Below are positions 23,176 to 33,672 of a stretch of 64,000 bases of DNA, piece by piece (positions within the stretch are counted from its first letter, which is position 1; the number at the start of each line of letters is the position of its first letter). This DNA comes from Bactrocera neohumeralis. Its lineage: Eukaryota; Arthropoda; Insecta; Diptera; Tephritidae. The stretch spans positions 44,958,264 to 45,022,263 of the forward strand of contig NC_065923.1 of the NCBI RefSeq assembly GCF_024586455.1, given 5' to 3'. The notes below the pieces were generated by a model. The model was not told where the DNA came from, ran no database searches, and saw only the letters and a list, made by a program, of their open reading frames with translations. Made by a program: the position numbers and the translations under genes.

Positions 23176-24641
23176 TTAGGTCAATTTCCGTCGCTTCATT
23201 CTTCTTGACGGACCAGGTGTTGGGTTTTCATCGTCTTCAATACCGATTGAATTATCGAAGACGGAAGTTTCTTCGACATCATCGACGATAGGATCATCAG
23301 TTTCATCGTGGTCCTCTTCGTTCTCGATTTCATCGTTTATTTGCTCGAGAATAGTGTCCGTTTCTTCTTCTTCAATGTCGTCTTGTGACGGAAATGGCGA
23401 ATTATCGCAAGAACCACCACAGTTCGTGCACACAACGGAGCACTTTAGTCCTGCTTTTCTGCATATGCAAGCTTTTTGAAAACCTTTCTTGCATTTGCAA
23501 GAAATAAGTTTCAGTAAGCTTTCCGGAGCAGGGGGAACGAATGTAGTAACAGGAATGAGCCCGTTCTTGTCTTTTTTCCATCCCCATTGTTCTGCATTTA
23601 TTTCGTTTCCATACCATTGCTGAATTTGGTGATAAGTTCGAAACGAATGTTGTCGTGCTGCTGCTTCTGTTGGTGGTAACGACGCAATATTGAATTTTCT
23701 CTTATGCTATATGCTGATGCTGTGAAGCATGCATATCTGTATTTATCTAGAGATGTACTTTTCTGTTTATGGAATATATTTGTCGTGAAATTTTTCCTTT
23801 TACTGGTTTGAGGATGTATATATTTGGATGCGTTGATAGCGCTGTCAAAAGAACGAGAAGATCTATGTATATCTTCACCGACAACTACAACGAAATCGAA
23901 TGCCGATGAGAAGTTTATTGCGGTATTAGTTATTAACGTATCCGCATCTTCGGTGGCTTGTTTAACCACGAAGTGTTCAGCTTCAAATTTTATCTTCAAC
24001 ATTTCAATGTGGCAGTTCTTGTTTGCATCGTTCTCAGGAATTTACTTTCGGATACAGTTGGCGTCATTGTTTCGTCGAAAAGTATGTCTACTGAAGCAGT
24101 TCTTCGTGATCGTCGGGATCGTTCTACATACTTGGTACTACGGGCTGCTACATCTTCTGGATATCCGTCAAATACTATAATGGCATTGGAGGTATAGTGC
24201 GATCGGACGTAAGCAATGTATTTATTGCAAATATGTAGATGAAAATGATTCGCCCTGCTGCCAAACGACTCGGTGTAATAAGTATCCTCCATCGATGATG
24301 TATATCGTATTTTCAAAATTGATATCGCCAGAATGGTGTTCAAATGCCTGATACATCGGGGATTTGATACATTTGCGCATGCCCTCATCATTGAAAGGGG
24401 ATAACGGAATTCGAGCAAGTTCGTACGTAAGAAAATTTTCAAGTTCATCTTCAGAATCTTTAGCAATGCACATTCTTTGGAAAATTAACAAAGGATTAAT
24501 CGGGACAAACTCGTTTTCTAACCGAATGCCTGTACTCATAATAGCAAGTGATTTTACTCTGTCATTACGTTTAAATTTTACAGTATGGAAATCACTGCCA
24601 ATGATTTTCGAAATGCCAGCACTACCAACTTCTTGAGACAT
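23176..24641 (-). pseudogene. uncharacterised PIN/FEN-like protein with C-terminal CXC motif, decayed
   Basis: Read from ATG at 24641. The N-terminal part is open to about 24240 (MSQEVGSAGIS, ENTIYIIDGGYLLHRVVW). A frame change then leads to NAIIVFDGYPE and, after another near 24030, to KQATEDADTLITNTAIN and FDFVVVVGEDI. This resembles PIN/FEN-type nuclease folds (acidic DADTLI and VVGED blocks). An internal deletion removes the region between VVVVGED and SLDKYRYACFTAS. The tail has ISCKCKKGFQKACICRKAGL then KCSVVCTNCGGSCDN, a cysteine-rich CXC (tesmin-like) signature, followed by an acidic tail ending RRMKRRKLT. One family Cys (C-K-K-G-C) is Phe here. I recognise a multi-copy, unnamed insect family; the nuclease reading is inference. 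Confidence 0.7.
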
Positions 24642-24905
24642 ATGTGAATGTAAATGTAAATCTACAATATGTAAACTATAGACATACATAATATGTATGC
24701 ACATATGTATCATGTGGCGTGATGCTACAATCCGTTAACCAAATGTATATTTAAGGAGGTATTCAATAAAGAAGCGGCCATTTTCGTGATAGACGGTTAT
24801 ACGATCCAGACGTGCTTTTTTTTAATTGACGGAATTAATACAACTTTTGTACAGCATATGCCCAATTTTGTAAATATTACACGTTGGTGTGGATGTATAA
24901 TGGTC

Positions 24906-25214
24906 TACGGTGCTCGCACGCCGAAACTATTGATTTTAGGAAAGAAAAGGTTAAGACATAAATTGTAGGATATATTCTCTACTTTTAATTTGTATGAATA
25001 TGTTTTTCCTGTAAAATGAGCCGGAAAGGAGTTATTACCAAAAAACTGCTTTTGGGCGCTATTTTTTCAATATGGCGGAGCGAGCGGCAAACATACGAGG
25101 TGGCAAAGTTGAAATTTGGTAAGATCATACCAAAATCTATAAAATTGCCAAATTTCAAAACTCCCGGAAAACTTTCCAGGTAATCTATATTTTTTCGACC
25201 AAATGACTGTACTA
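24906..25214. repeat. right inverted arm of the CXC/PIN-like element
   Basis: Reverse complement of 22772-23044, with an extra stretch of about 35-40 bases not present on the left. Confidence 0.8.
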
Positions 25215-25217
25215 TAT

Positions 25218-25971
25218 GGGATCTTTCTTTTAGTAAGATTTCTGCACATACATATATCACAGATTCACGGCCTATGTAAACCAAACTTTAAGATAAAAGG
25301 AAACTCTACGACTTAATTCATATAATACGAGTATATAATCGAATCTAGCCCGATAACCACTCTCTCCACCCACAAACGCGTTTTTCTCCAGACAACATTT
25401 TTCTAATTTGTTGCAGTGATAACTTGTAAGTAAATGAAAAGATAATTAAGAAATTTTTATCGGCTTATTCTGTGTATAATTACAATATACAATGACTGGA
25501 TCGGTTCTTTTACTCAAAATCAAGTTTTCGAAGACCAATAAATGACCAAAATTTCGACTAAAATCCAACTTTTTTTTAAACGTCTTTGTTTTTTTTTTTC
25601 AAATTTTAATATATTCTTTTTGATTGTGTGTAATTGTGCGGAGTATATCTTCCAGTTTAACAAAAACTTTTTAATACGCTTTTATTAGCTTCACTTGTAT
25701 GTATGTATGTTTGTTTGTAACTTTTTTAAGTGGTACTGAAACCTAGAATATTTGAGCCGCACTGAAGGAAGGCGATAGTAAGTTTAAGCAGCTCACCAAA
25801 AAGATGCACTTAAAAGTATGCAACATCTATATAAAAGTAGTTTTGGTGACATTTGAATAGCATACTGAGTTGGGCGTCGACCGTTCATAATATTCCAGGT
25901 TGTATCAGAGAACGTATATTTATAAATATATGATGTATATATTTATATAATATTTATAAATACACGTTCCG
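25218..25971. other. intergenic DNA, nothing identified
   Basis: AT-rich, with a short TATG tract (about 25696-25712). No gene or repeat recognised; it could include decayed Helitron sequence upstream of 25972. Confidence 0.4.
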
Positions 25972-26172
25972 GGTTGTACAGTAGATCAAGCAGTAATTTA
26001 TCTGGGCTCTCGACTGTTTGCTGCTGGACAAGCTTATGTAGCACTTAGTCGTTGTAGATCTTTGGACGGTATTCGAATTGAAGAACTAGACTGTACAAAG
26101 TTGACAGGTAAAACCCCATGTAACAGTGAAGCTTTAGAAGAAATGATTCGATTAAGAAGTAATAATTCGTAA
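25972..26172 (+). pseudogene. Helitron Pif1-like helicase, C-terminal tail
   Basis: A 66-codon frame ending at TAA 26170-26172 reads GCTVDQAVIYLGSRLFAAGQ, AYVALSRCRSLDGIRIEELD, CTKLTGKTPCNSEALEEMIR. GCT-x-D and AYVALSR are the terminal helicase motifs (V/VI) of Pif1-type helicases, and LFAAGQAYVALSR is characteristic of Helitron proteins. The upstream part of the helicase and the Rep domain are absent, so it is a truncated relic. No clear CTRR end hairpin was placed after it. Confidence 0.85.
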
Positions 26173-26325
26173 AGTCGTCAATAGAACTTGGTCGCAAATA
26201 ATGGAACAATTAGTCAATGAAAGGTTACGAGTAGATATTAAATGCTGCCTAATTATCGATTTACTTAACCCATACTCGTACTACATGTCATAGTTCATAT
26301 TTTAACAAATTTGGGGCTTCTCACA

Positions 26326-26662
26326 TCAAACTAAAAAATTAAAAATAAATATAGTTTAAAAAAAACTAAAAAACACGCTTTTAAAGCATATCAAACTAAA
26401 AAGTGAAAATAATTCTTTGTATAAACCAAAAATAATAATGAAGAAAAAATTCCGCATTATTGTGAGAAAAGCGTGGGGTGCTTTGTGACATATTTTTCAT
26501 ATATCGAGCATTCCACGCTATTTTCACAATAATGCAGGAATTTTTCATTCTTTATTATTGCTGGTTTATACAAAGAATTATTTTTCACTTTTTAGTTTTA
26601 TATGCTTTAAAAACGTGTTTTTTTCGTTTTTTTAAACTATATTCATTTTAATTTAAGTTTGA
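26326..26662. repeat. 337-bp foldback (near-palindromic) element
   Basis: Two arms of about 140 bases face each other: 26326 on (TCAAACTAAAAAATTAAAAA, GTATAAACCAAAAATAATAA, TTATTGTGAGAAAAGCGTGG) and its diverged reverse complement ending at 26662. The loop is about 50 bases (near 26480-26515). There is no coding capacity. The flanks give no convincing target duplication. It could be a MITE or a Helitron-associated hairpin, since it lies 150 bases after the helicase relic. Confidence 0.82.
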
Positions 26663-28237
26663 TACACGGAGAAAGCTGGAATCATTGCAGAGTTGGAGGC
26701 CTTGTCGGAAATTTCATATAACTTAAACAATATTATTTATTCAAATTCACTCTTTATATATTTTAAACAAATATATGTGAATATACGCTGTACATTTTAA
26801 AACAATCGATATACATTTTTTTCTTAAAAATTGACGTTTTTCAGACTGTCACACCAGCAGTGCCCCCTAGTGTTGTAATTCTCATGATTCTGCATGGTTT
26901 TATAAAGTATACCATATGTTCACCAAATAAGGAAATGATATCTCAAAATATATTTTGCAAAAAAAAAACACAACAGCCTTTTTATAATTATTACATCGTA
27001 CATTATGGACCTAGGAGATACGTAACAAAAATTATGCTACAACGTTCGTGTAGAAATATATAGAAAAAACCTCGATCTCATACTAGTATGATGATTACAC
27101 TACTTAAAATTAGCCTCACCGGCGCTGAAATAGTGCGTATGCTATTCAATATTTCAGGTGGAACAAAGCTGTGCGGAAATTAGTATTACGTATACGACAT
27201 GGCGCACAACGTCTACTAACGCCAGCAATGTCACTTCAGATGCTGATGCACGTGCAACAGCTGCAATGACTTGCGTTTTACAAATTTGGTGTGATTACTC
27301 AAACAAGCGCTAGCGAATGATTAATGCTAATTTCCGCTCATCGTGTAATCAAGGCGTGTAGCAATCAAGGTGTAGAAGTATAGCTTCGCGGATGCAACGA
27401 ATATTTTCAGTAATTAGTTACAAAGAAGTTTTATGTAGATGGTACGAACTGCAAGCCGAGCTGTACGAATTTGAGAAATTATCTAAAACTTGGTGAAACG
27501 TGTATTTCATGTTGACTATGTAATATCTCTAGAATTATATATACGTACACTACTAGTGCATTGCGAAACCTGATTTAGATACCTGAATTTCGCTATATGA
27601 TAAGCCTCAACTAAAAAATGTCACAAATTTTCTGGTGCAATAAACTAAGAGGCTTTTGATAGAAAAGCTCAAATACATTATGCATTAGAAAGCATGATAC
27701 TTCATTGCCAACTGCTCTTGTGCACGTTAGAACAGCTTTTCTTCGCCGGAAACCGCAATAGGCCACTAAAGGTATTAAAAATTGTTATAGCTAAAAACTG
27801 TTTGTACCATCATATAAATATTAAGCTTCTTATATCGAACTAATATAAAAATTATCTTTTTTTCCACAGAAAATAACTAATTTCGAAAAAGTATAATCTT
27901 TACCACAAAACTTTGCATATTCACCTTTCAAAACTTATTTTTCTCAGTTCAAAGCACTCAAGCAATCATATTCACATTTACACACAATTTCCTGAATTAC
28001 TAATGTAACATATGTCAAAGCCAAACTTATTTAGACATAATAGTAGGGACTTAAATTTCCTAATTAAGCTAAAGCTAAGCCCTAAGCTTGCCATTGCTTT
28101 TTATCAAATTTATGTAGATAGTGAGGTGCAAAAGACAATCGGAAGATCCATAAATATTTGTACTTATTTCAGTAGTATGAGTTTAGTGAGCTAAGGAAAT
28201 ATCTTCAAGGCACCCTGAAGATATCAACTGAATATGT
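26663..28237. other. intergenic DNA, nothing identified
   Basis: AT-rich. Short frames such as 26860-27063 and 28012-28194 (plus) show no domain. 27110-27460 is less AT-rich but matched nothing I know. Confidence 0.4.
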
Positions 28238-28471
28238 ACATATGTCTAGCTTTCATGAATAATTGAGTATGATAAAGCTCTGTGCAATGGGTGCCGCGCG
28301 AGCTCACTATTGATAAGAAAAAACGCGAGGTTTTTGCTTCCGCATCCAGCGTATTCTTCAGATCTGGCCGCTAGCAATTATTTCCTGTTCTCAGATTTCA
28401 AAAGACAGCTCACTGGGTTATAACGTTATTGAAAATTAAAATGAAAATCAAAATCTCTGAGATGTATTATT
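28238..28471. repeat. 234-bp direct repeat, left copy
   Basis: Aligns without a gap to 54557-54790, with about 10 mismatches in 234. It begins ACATATGTCTAGCTTTCATG and ends GAGATGTATTATT, directly against the 3' break of LINE copy C. A core of about 95 bases (28274-28368) is identical in both copies. On the minus strand the core reads open (RSEEYAGCGSKNLAFFLINS). Identity is unknown; see findings. Confidence 0.9.
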
Positions 28472-28489
28472 GAAATCGAAGCCGGGTCC

Positions 28490-30419
28490 TTCTCCACTTG
28501 GTCCTTCCAACGGTGGAGGTCTTCCTCTTCCTCTGCTTCCCCCGGCGGGTACTGCGTCGAATATTTTCAGAGCTGGAGTGTTTTCGTCCATCCGGACAAC
28601 ATGACCTAGCCAGCGTAGCCGCTGTCTTTTAATTCGCTGAACTATGTCGATGTCGTCGTATATCTCGTACAGCTCATCGTTCCATCGAATGCGGTATTCG
28701 CCGTGGCCAACGCGCAAAGGACCATAAATCTTTCGCAGAACTTTTCTCTCGAAAACTCGCAACGTCGACTCATCCGTTGTTGACATCGTCCAAGACTCTG
28801 CACCATACAGCAGGACGGGAATTATGAGTGACTTATAGAGTTTGGTTTTGTTTGTCGAGAGAGGACTTTGCTTCTCAATTGCCTACTCAGTCCGAAGTAG
28901 CACCTGTTGGCAAGAGTTATCCTGCGTTGGATTTCTAGGCTGACATTGTTGGTGGTGTTTACGCTGGTTCCAAGATAGACGAAATTATCTACGACTTCAA
29001 AGTTATGACTGTCAACAGTGACGTGAGTGCCAAGTCGCGAATGCGACGACTGTTTGTTTGATGACAGGAGATATTTCGTCTTGCCCTCGTTCACTGCCAG
29101 ACCCATTTTCTGTGCTTCCTTGTCCAGCCTGGAGAAAGCAGAACTAACGGCGCGGGTGTTGAGGCCGATGATATCAATATCATCGGCATACGCCAACAAC
29201 TGTACACTCTTATAGAAGATGGTACCTTCTCTATTTAGTTCTGCGGCTCGAACTATTTTCTCCAGAAGATTGAAGAAGTCGCACGATAGGGAATCGCCTT
29301 GTCTGAAACCTCGTTTGGTATCGAACGGCTCGGAGAGGTCCTTCCCGATCCTGACGGAGCTTTTGGTGTTACTCAACGTCAGTTTACACAGCCGTATTAG
29401 TTTTGCGGGGATACCAAATTCAGACATCGCGGCATAAAGGCAGCTCCTTTTCGTGCTGTCGAAAGCAGCTTTGAAATCGACGAAGAGGTGGTGTGTGTCG
29501 ATTCTCCTTTCACGGGTCTTTTCAAGATTTGGCGCATGGTGAATATCTGGTCGGTTGTTGATTTTCCAGGTCTGAAAGCCACACTGATAAGGTCAATCAG
29601 TTTGTTGACGGTGGGCTTTAATCTTTCACACAATACGCTCGATAGAACCTTATATGCGATGTTGAGGAGGCTAATCCCACGGTAGTTGGCGCAGATTGTG
29701 GGGTCTCCTTTTTTATGGATTGGGCATAGCACACTTAAATTCCAATCGTTGGGCATGCTTTCGTCCGACCATATTTTACAAAGAAGCTGATGCATGCTCC
29801 TTATCAGTTCTTCGCCGCCGTGTTTGAATAGCTCGGCCGGCAATCCGTCGGCCCCTGCCGCTTTGTTGTTCTTCAGGCGGGCAATTGCTATTCGAACTTC
29901 TTCATGGTCGGGTAATGGAACGTCTGCTCCATCGTCATCGATTGGGGAATCAGGTTCTCCTTCTCCTGGTGTTGTGCGTTCACTGCCATTCAGCAGGCTG
30001 GAGAAGTGTTCCCTCCATAATTTAAGTATGCTCTGGGCATCAGTGACTAGATCACCTTTGGGGGTTCTACAAGAATACGCTCCGGTCTTGAAACCTTCCG
30101 TAAGCCGCCGCATTTTTTCGTAGAATTTTCGAGCATTACCCCTGTCGGCCAGCTTATCAAGCTCTTCGTACTCACGCATTTCAGCCTCTTTCTTCTTCTG
30201 TCTGCAAATGCGTCTCGCTTCCCTCTTCAACTCTCGGTATCTATCCATCCCGCACGTGTAGTGGTCGATCGTAACGTTGCGAGGTAGGCAGCCTGTTTTC
30301 TCTCCGCTGCGACACGGCACTCCTCGTCGTACCAGCTGTTCTTTTGCACTTTCCGAAAACCAATGGTTTCGGTTGCAGCTGTACGTAAGGAGTTTGAAAT
30401 GCCGTCCCACAGTTCCCAT
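28490..30419 (-). pseudogene. LINE reverse transcriptase and C-terminal tail, frame broken
   Basis: From 30419: a basic linker (RYRELKREARRICRQKKKEA), then RT blocks LKNNKAAGADGLPAELFKHG, LCPIHKKGDPTICANYRGIS, FRPGKSTTDQIFTMRQIL. Near 29520 one base is missing (CTTTTCAAG against CTTTTCCAAG in copy B), shifting the frame. The rest is in another frame from 29427: MSEFGIPAKLIRLC, FRQGDSLSCDFFNLLEKIVR and the active-site block LLAYADDIDIIGLN. A second one-base loss in a T run near 28845 shifts it again before the tail (TTDESTLRVFERKVLRKIYG). A 2-bp loss near 28513 disrupts GRGRPPLRW. The YADD catalytic pair is intact. Confidence 0.85.
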
Positions 30420-30529
30420 ATACCGAGTTGTTGACTAGTGCTCTCAGAGAGCAGGAGTGCAAGCCGAGTAGAGAATCGTTCGGCTGTCTGTTGTGATTGC
30501 AGCTTCTCGACGTCGAATCTTCCTTGTGT

Positions 30530-31534
30530 TTATTGGCGTGCGTTTTTTGCTGCACAGAGGCGAGTGCGAATCTTAGCTGCAACAAGATAGTGGTCCGAGT
30601 CGATGTTAGGACCTCGGAGCGCACGCACATCTAAAACACTGGAGACGTGTCTTCCATCTATCACAACATGATCGATCTGGTTGGTAGTTTTTCGACCCGG
30701 AGACAGCCAGGTAGCTTGATGAATCTTCTTGTGCTGGAATCTAGTACTACAGATAACCATATTTCGGGCCCCGGCGAAGTCAATCAGCCTCAACCCATTT
30801 GGGGATGTTTCGTCGTGGAGGCTGAATTTACCGACCGTAGTGCCAAATATACCTTCTTTGCTCACCCTGGCGTTAAAGTCGCCAAGCGCGATTTTGACAT
30901 CGTGGCGGGGGCAGCTCTCATAAGCGCGCTCCAAGCGCTCATAGAAGGCATCTTTGGTCACATCGTCCTTCTCTTCCGTCGGGCCGTGGGCGCAAATCAG
31001 CGATATGTTGAAGAACCTCGCTTTGATGCGGATTGTGGCTAGACGTTCATTCACCGGAGTGAATGATAGTACTCGGCGACGGAGTCTCTCTCCCACCACG
31101 AATCCAACACCAAACTTGCGCTCCTTTATATGGCCACTGTAGTAAATGTCACAAGGACCTACTCGTCTCTGTCCTTGTCCCGTCCATCGCATTTCTTGGA
31201 CGGCGGTGATGTCAGCCTTTATTTTTGCGAGGACATCAACCAGCTGGGCAGCGGCACCTTCCCAATTAAGGGTCCGGACATTCCAGGTGCATGCCCTCAA
31301 ATCGTAGTCATTATTCCGTTTGCCATGGTCGTCATCAAAAGGGGGGTCTCTCATCCGAGGCTGTTTAAACTTTTTCATTTTATTGTTTTTTACGTGGCGG
31401 GTCCCAAGCCCAGCGCACAACCCTATGTAGGGAATGTTTCGCCTTCTCACATTAGCTCGCCTTCGAACGGATGTTCTTAGGCTACCCAGAGGATACTTGG
31501 TCAAAGACCGGAAGTAGTGAGCTGCTTGAGCCAT
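30530..31534 (-). pseudogene. LINE endonuclease domain
   Basis: The frame has 334 codons from ATG at 31534. It carries exonuclease-endonuclease-phosphatase motifs in order: LRACTWNVRTLNW (Asn), ITAVQEMRWTGQG (catalytic Glu), ALGDFNARV (Asp/Asn) and SDHYLVAAKIR (terminal Asp-His). This enzyme nicks target DNA to prime reverse transcription. The fold is of the RTE/BovB type often mislabelled craniofacial development protein 2. All catalytic residues that I can place are kept. The frame is lost just before the reverse transcriptase (about 30530), where the family should continue. Confidence 0.82.
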
Positions 31535-32738
31535 GTGTAAAAGAATCGTTTCTGGCCACTCCCAAGTGAATGGCGATCAGAGAACTTTCCTCACTTGCGT
31601 GAACTTCTACACATGACTCCATCCTCCAAAGTAGCAATTTCACAATCTTATATTATAGTGTATAATCTATTTTTTTAGTACATACACACGAAGCAATCGA
31701 TATAAAGATGCGTAAAAATATGAACTTTACATATTTCTGTTAACTAGCCGTTTTGATGTTATTGGAGTTGTCATAGAGTTGTCGTATAGCCATAGCGACA
31801 GTGTATTTGGAGCAATTTCACAATCTTATATTAAGGTGTAGAATCGATTTTTTAGTACATACACATTTAGCAATAGATATAAAGATGCGTAAAAATATGA
31901 ACTTTACATATTTCTGTTAACTAGCCGTTTTGATGTTATTGGAGTTGTCATAGAGTTGTCGTATAGCCATAGCGACAGTGTATTTGGAGCAATTTCACAA
32001 TCTTATATTAAGGTGTAGAATCGATTTTTTAGTACATACACATTAAGCAATAGATATCAAGATGCGTAAAAATATGAACTTTACATATTTCTGTTAACTA
32101 GCCGTTTTGATTTTATTGGAGTTGTCATAGAGTTGTGCTACAGAATAGCGACAGTGTATTTGGAGCAATTTCACAATTTTATATTAAGGTGTAGAATCGA
32201 TTTTTTGATACATACACATTAAGCAATCGATATCAAGATGCGTAAAAATATGAACTTTACATATTTCTGTTAATTAGCCGTTTTGATGTTATTGGAGCTT
32301 TCATAGAGTTGTCGTATAGCCATAACGACAGTGTATTTGGAGCAATTTCACAATCTTATATTAAGGTGTAGAACCGATTTTTTAGTACATACACATTAAG
32401 CAATCGATATCAAGTTGCGAAAAATCTGAACTTTTCATATTTATGCTAACTAGCCGTTTTGATGTTATTGGAGTTGTCATAGAGTTGTCCTACAGAAATA
32501 GCGACAGTGTATATGGAACAATTTAACAATCCTAAATTAAGGTGTAGAATTGATTTTTTGGTACACACACATTATGCAATCGATATCAAGTTGCGTAAAA
32601 ATACGAACTTTACATATTTATGCTAACTAGCGGTTTTGATGTTATTGGAGCTTTCATAGAGTTGTCGTATAGCCATAAGGACAGTGTCTTTGGAGCAATT
32701 TCGCAATCTTAAGTTAAGGTGTGGAATCGATTTTTTTA

Positions 32739-33672
32739 CGGGGCATCTCGACAGGATAAAATCTATGTCTTGCGAACTGTATCTATTGCTATTGCCGTGC
32801 CTATTGCATGTGGAGACTCCACATTGCTTATATCTTACAATATATCGCAAACTAATTCGTATGCCATATATCGTAAACTATAAGCTGTCACTTCAGCAGT
32901 TTGACAGCGCAGCTTTTATTTCTATGAAAATTTCGAAGATGCAACATATCCCATTTGCACATATGCCGACGGCGTTTTCATTTTGATAAAATGAAAATTA
33001 GAAGAGCGAGTATTGAGACGGTTGTGATATATTATAAAAATAAAGTACATTTTTAAAATAATATTTTTTCAAAAAATTATTATTTAGTTTAATATTGTTA
33101 ATTTACAGAAAAATTATGCAAATTGGTTTGGGAATAAGCGAAATCTTAAATTTAATAAACTTATACTAGCGAAAATCAAAATATCATTGCTCATTTTAAA
33201 TTTATTGTTTTAATTGGTATATAAAATGTATGCCACAATTATGACATAGTAGTCCAAAAATATGAATTCTTTTTTTTCCCAGAAATACATTTGTAAACAT
33301 AAGGATCTTTTATACATTTGTAAAAAAAAGGATCTTTATCCTTTGTTATTATTTCATTTTTCCCAAAAATACATTTGTAAAAATAAGGATCTTTATCCTT
33401 TTTTTATTTTCCACATAAAAGATTTAAACAGTTCAAGGGCTCAAAACATGCGCTACATCAGCTACCTACCCAAATGCTACCTTCGCAAATGATAAAATAA
33501 ATTTTTCAAGAGCTCAAAGCATGCGCTACATCAGCTCGAACTTACCTACCCTACGCCTTTGCGCAAATGATTATCTTATGATAACAAATGCCCACATACA
33601 GATTTGGCAATGGCAATAGCAATAGATTTGACGGTTCGCAAGACATAGATTTTATCCAGTCGAGATGCCCCG
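32739..33672. mobile_element. 934-bp non-autonomous DNA transposon inside the satellite
   Basis: The ends are inverted repeats: CGGGGCATCTCGACAGGATA on the left and CGGGGCATCTCGACTGGATA (reverse complement) on the right. Similarity extends about 60-75 bases inwards (CTATGTCTTGCGAAC, ATTGCTATTGCC). TTA flanks each end (32736-32738, 33673-33675), a 3-bp target duplication. Inside are repeated blocks (ACATTTGTAAAAATAAGG; GGATCTTTATCC) and a direct pair CATGCGCTACATCAGCT (about 33449 and 33522). There is no transposase. The superfamily is uncertain. Confidence 0.85.

Larger units (their letters stand above)
22772..25214 (-). mobile_element. 2.44-kb transposon-like unit with long inverted ends around a CXC/PIN-like gene
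   Basis: Left arm 22772-23044 and right arm 24906-25214 are inverted copies. Shared blocks run from the outer end TAGTACAGTCATTT through GGAAAGTTTTCCGGGAGTTT and AATGGCGCCCAAAAGCAGTT to CAATAGTTTCGGCGT and GAGCACCGTA. The arms differ by scattered changes and one block of about 40 bases present only in the right arm. TAT flanks both outer ends (22769-22771, 25215-25217), possibly a 2-3 bp target duplication. The only gene inside (23176-24641) fills most of the space between the arms. The superfamily is unknown to me. Confidence 0.8.
28472..31630 (-). mobile_element. LINE copy C, near full-length RTE-like non-LTR retrotransposon
   Basis: Minus strand, 5' end at 31630 (TTTGGAGGATGGAGTCATGT) and 3' break at 28472. 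Order on the element: 5' leader, apurinic-type endonuclease, reverse transcriptase, and a C-terminal tail (RLRWLGHVVRM, GGSRGRGRPP). Compared with copies B, D and E it lacks only the last 110 or so bases, including GTAGACACCGCTTACGCG and the TTC-rich tail. Its 5' end abuts the satellite and its 3' end abuts the 234-bp repeat. A few small indels break the frame. Confidence 0.88.

Noticed and set aside
23824..24636. Plus-strand open frames in the CXC/PIN-like element
   Set aside because: Antisense to the recognisable minus-strand protein motifs; no independent signal.
28274..28368. GC-richer core of the 234-bp repeat as a snRNA or tRNA gene
   Set aside because: I compared it with remembered U1-U6 and minor spliceosomal RNA starts and saw no match; no tRNA cloverleaf or B box was evident.
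29488..31480. Plus-strand open frames across LINE copy C (for example 29794-30123, 30647-31042, 31130-31480)
   Set aside because: They are antisense shadows of the minus-strand endonuclease and reverse transcriptase frames.
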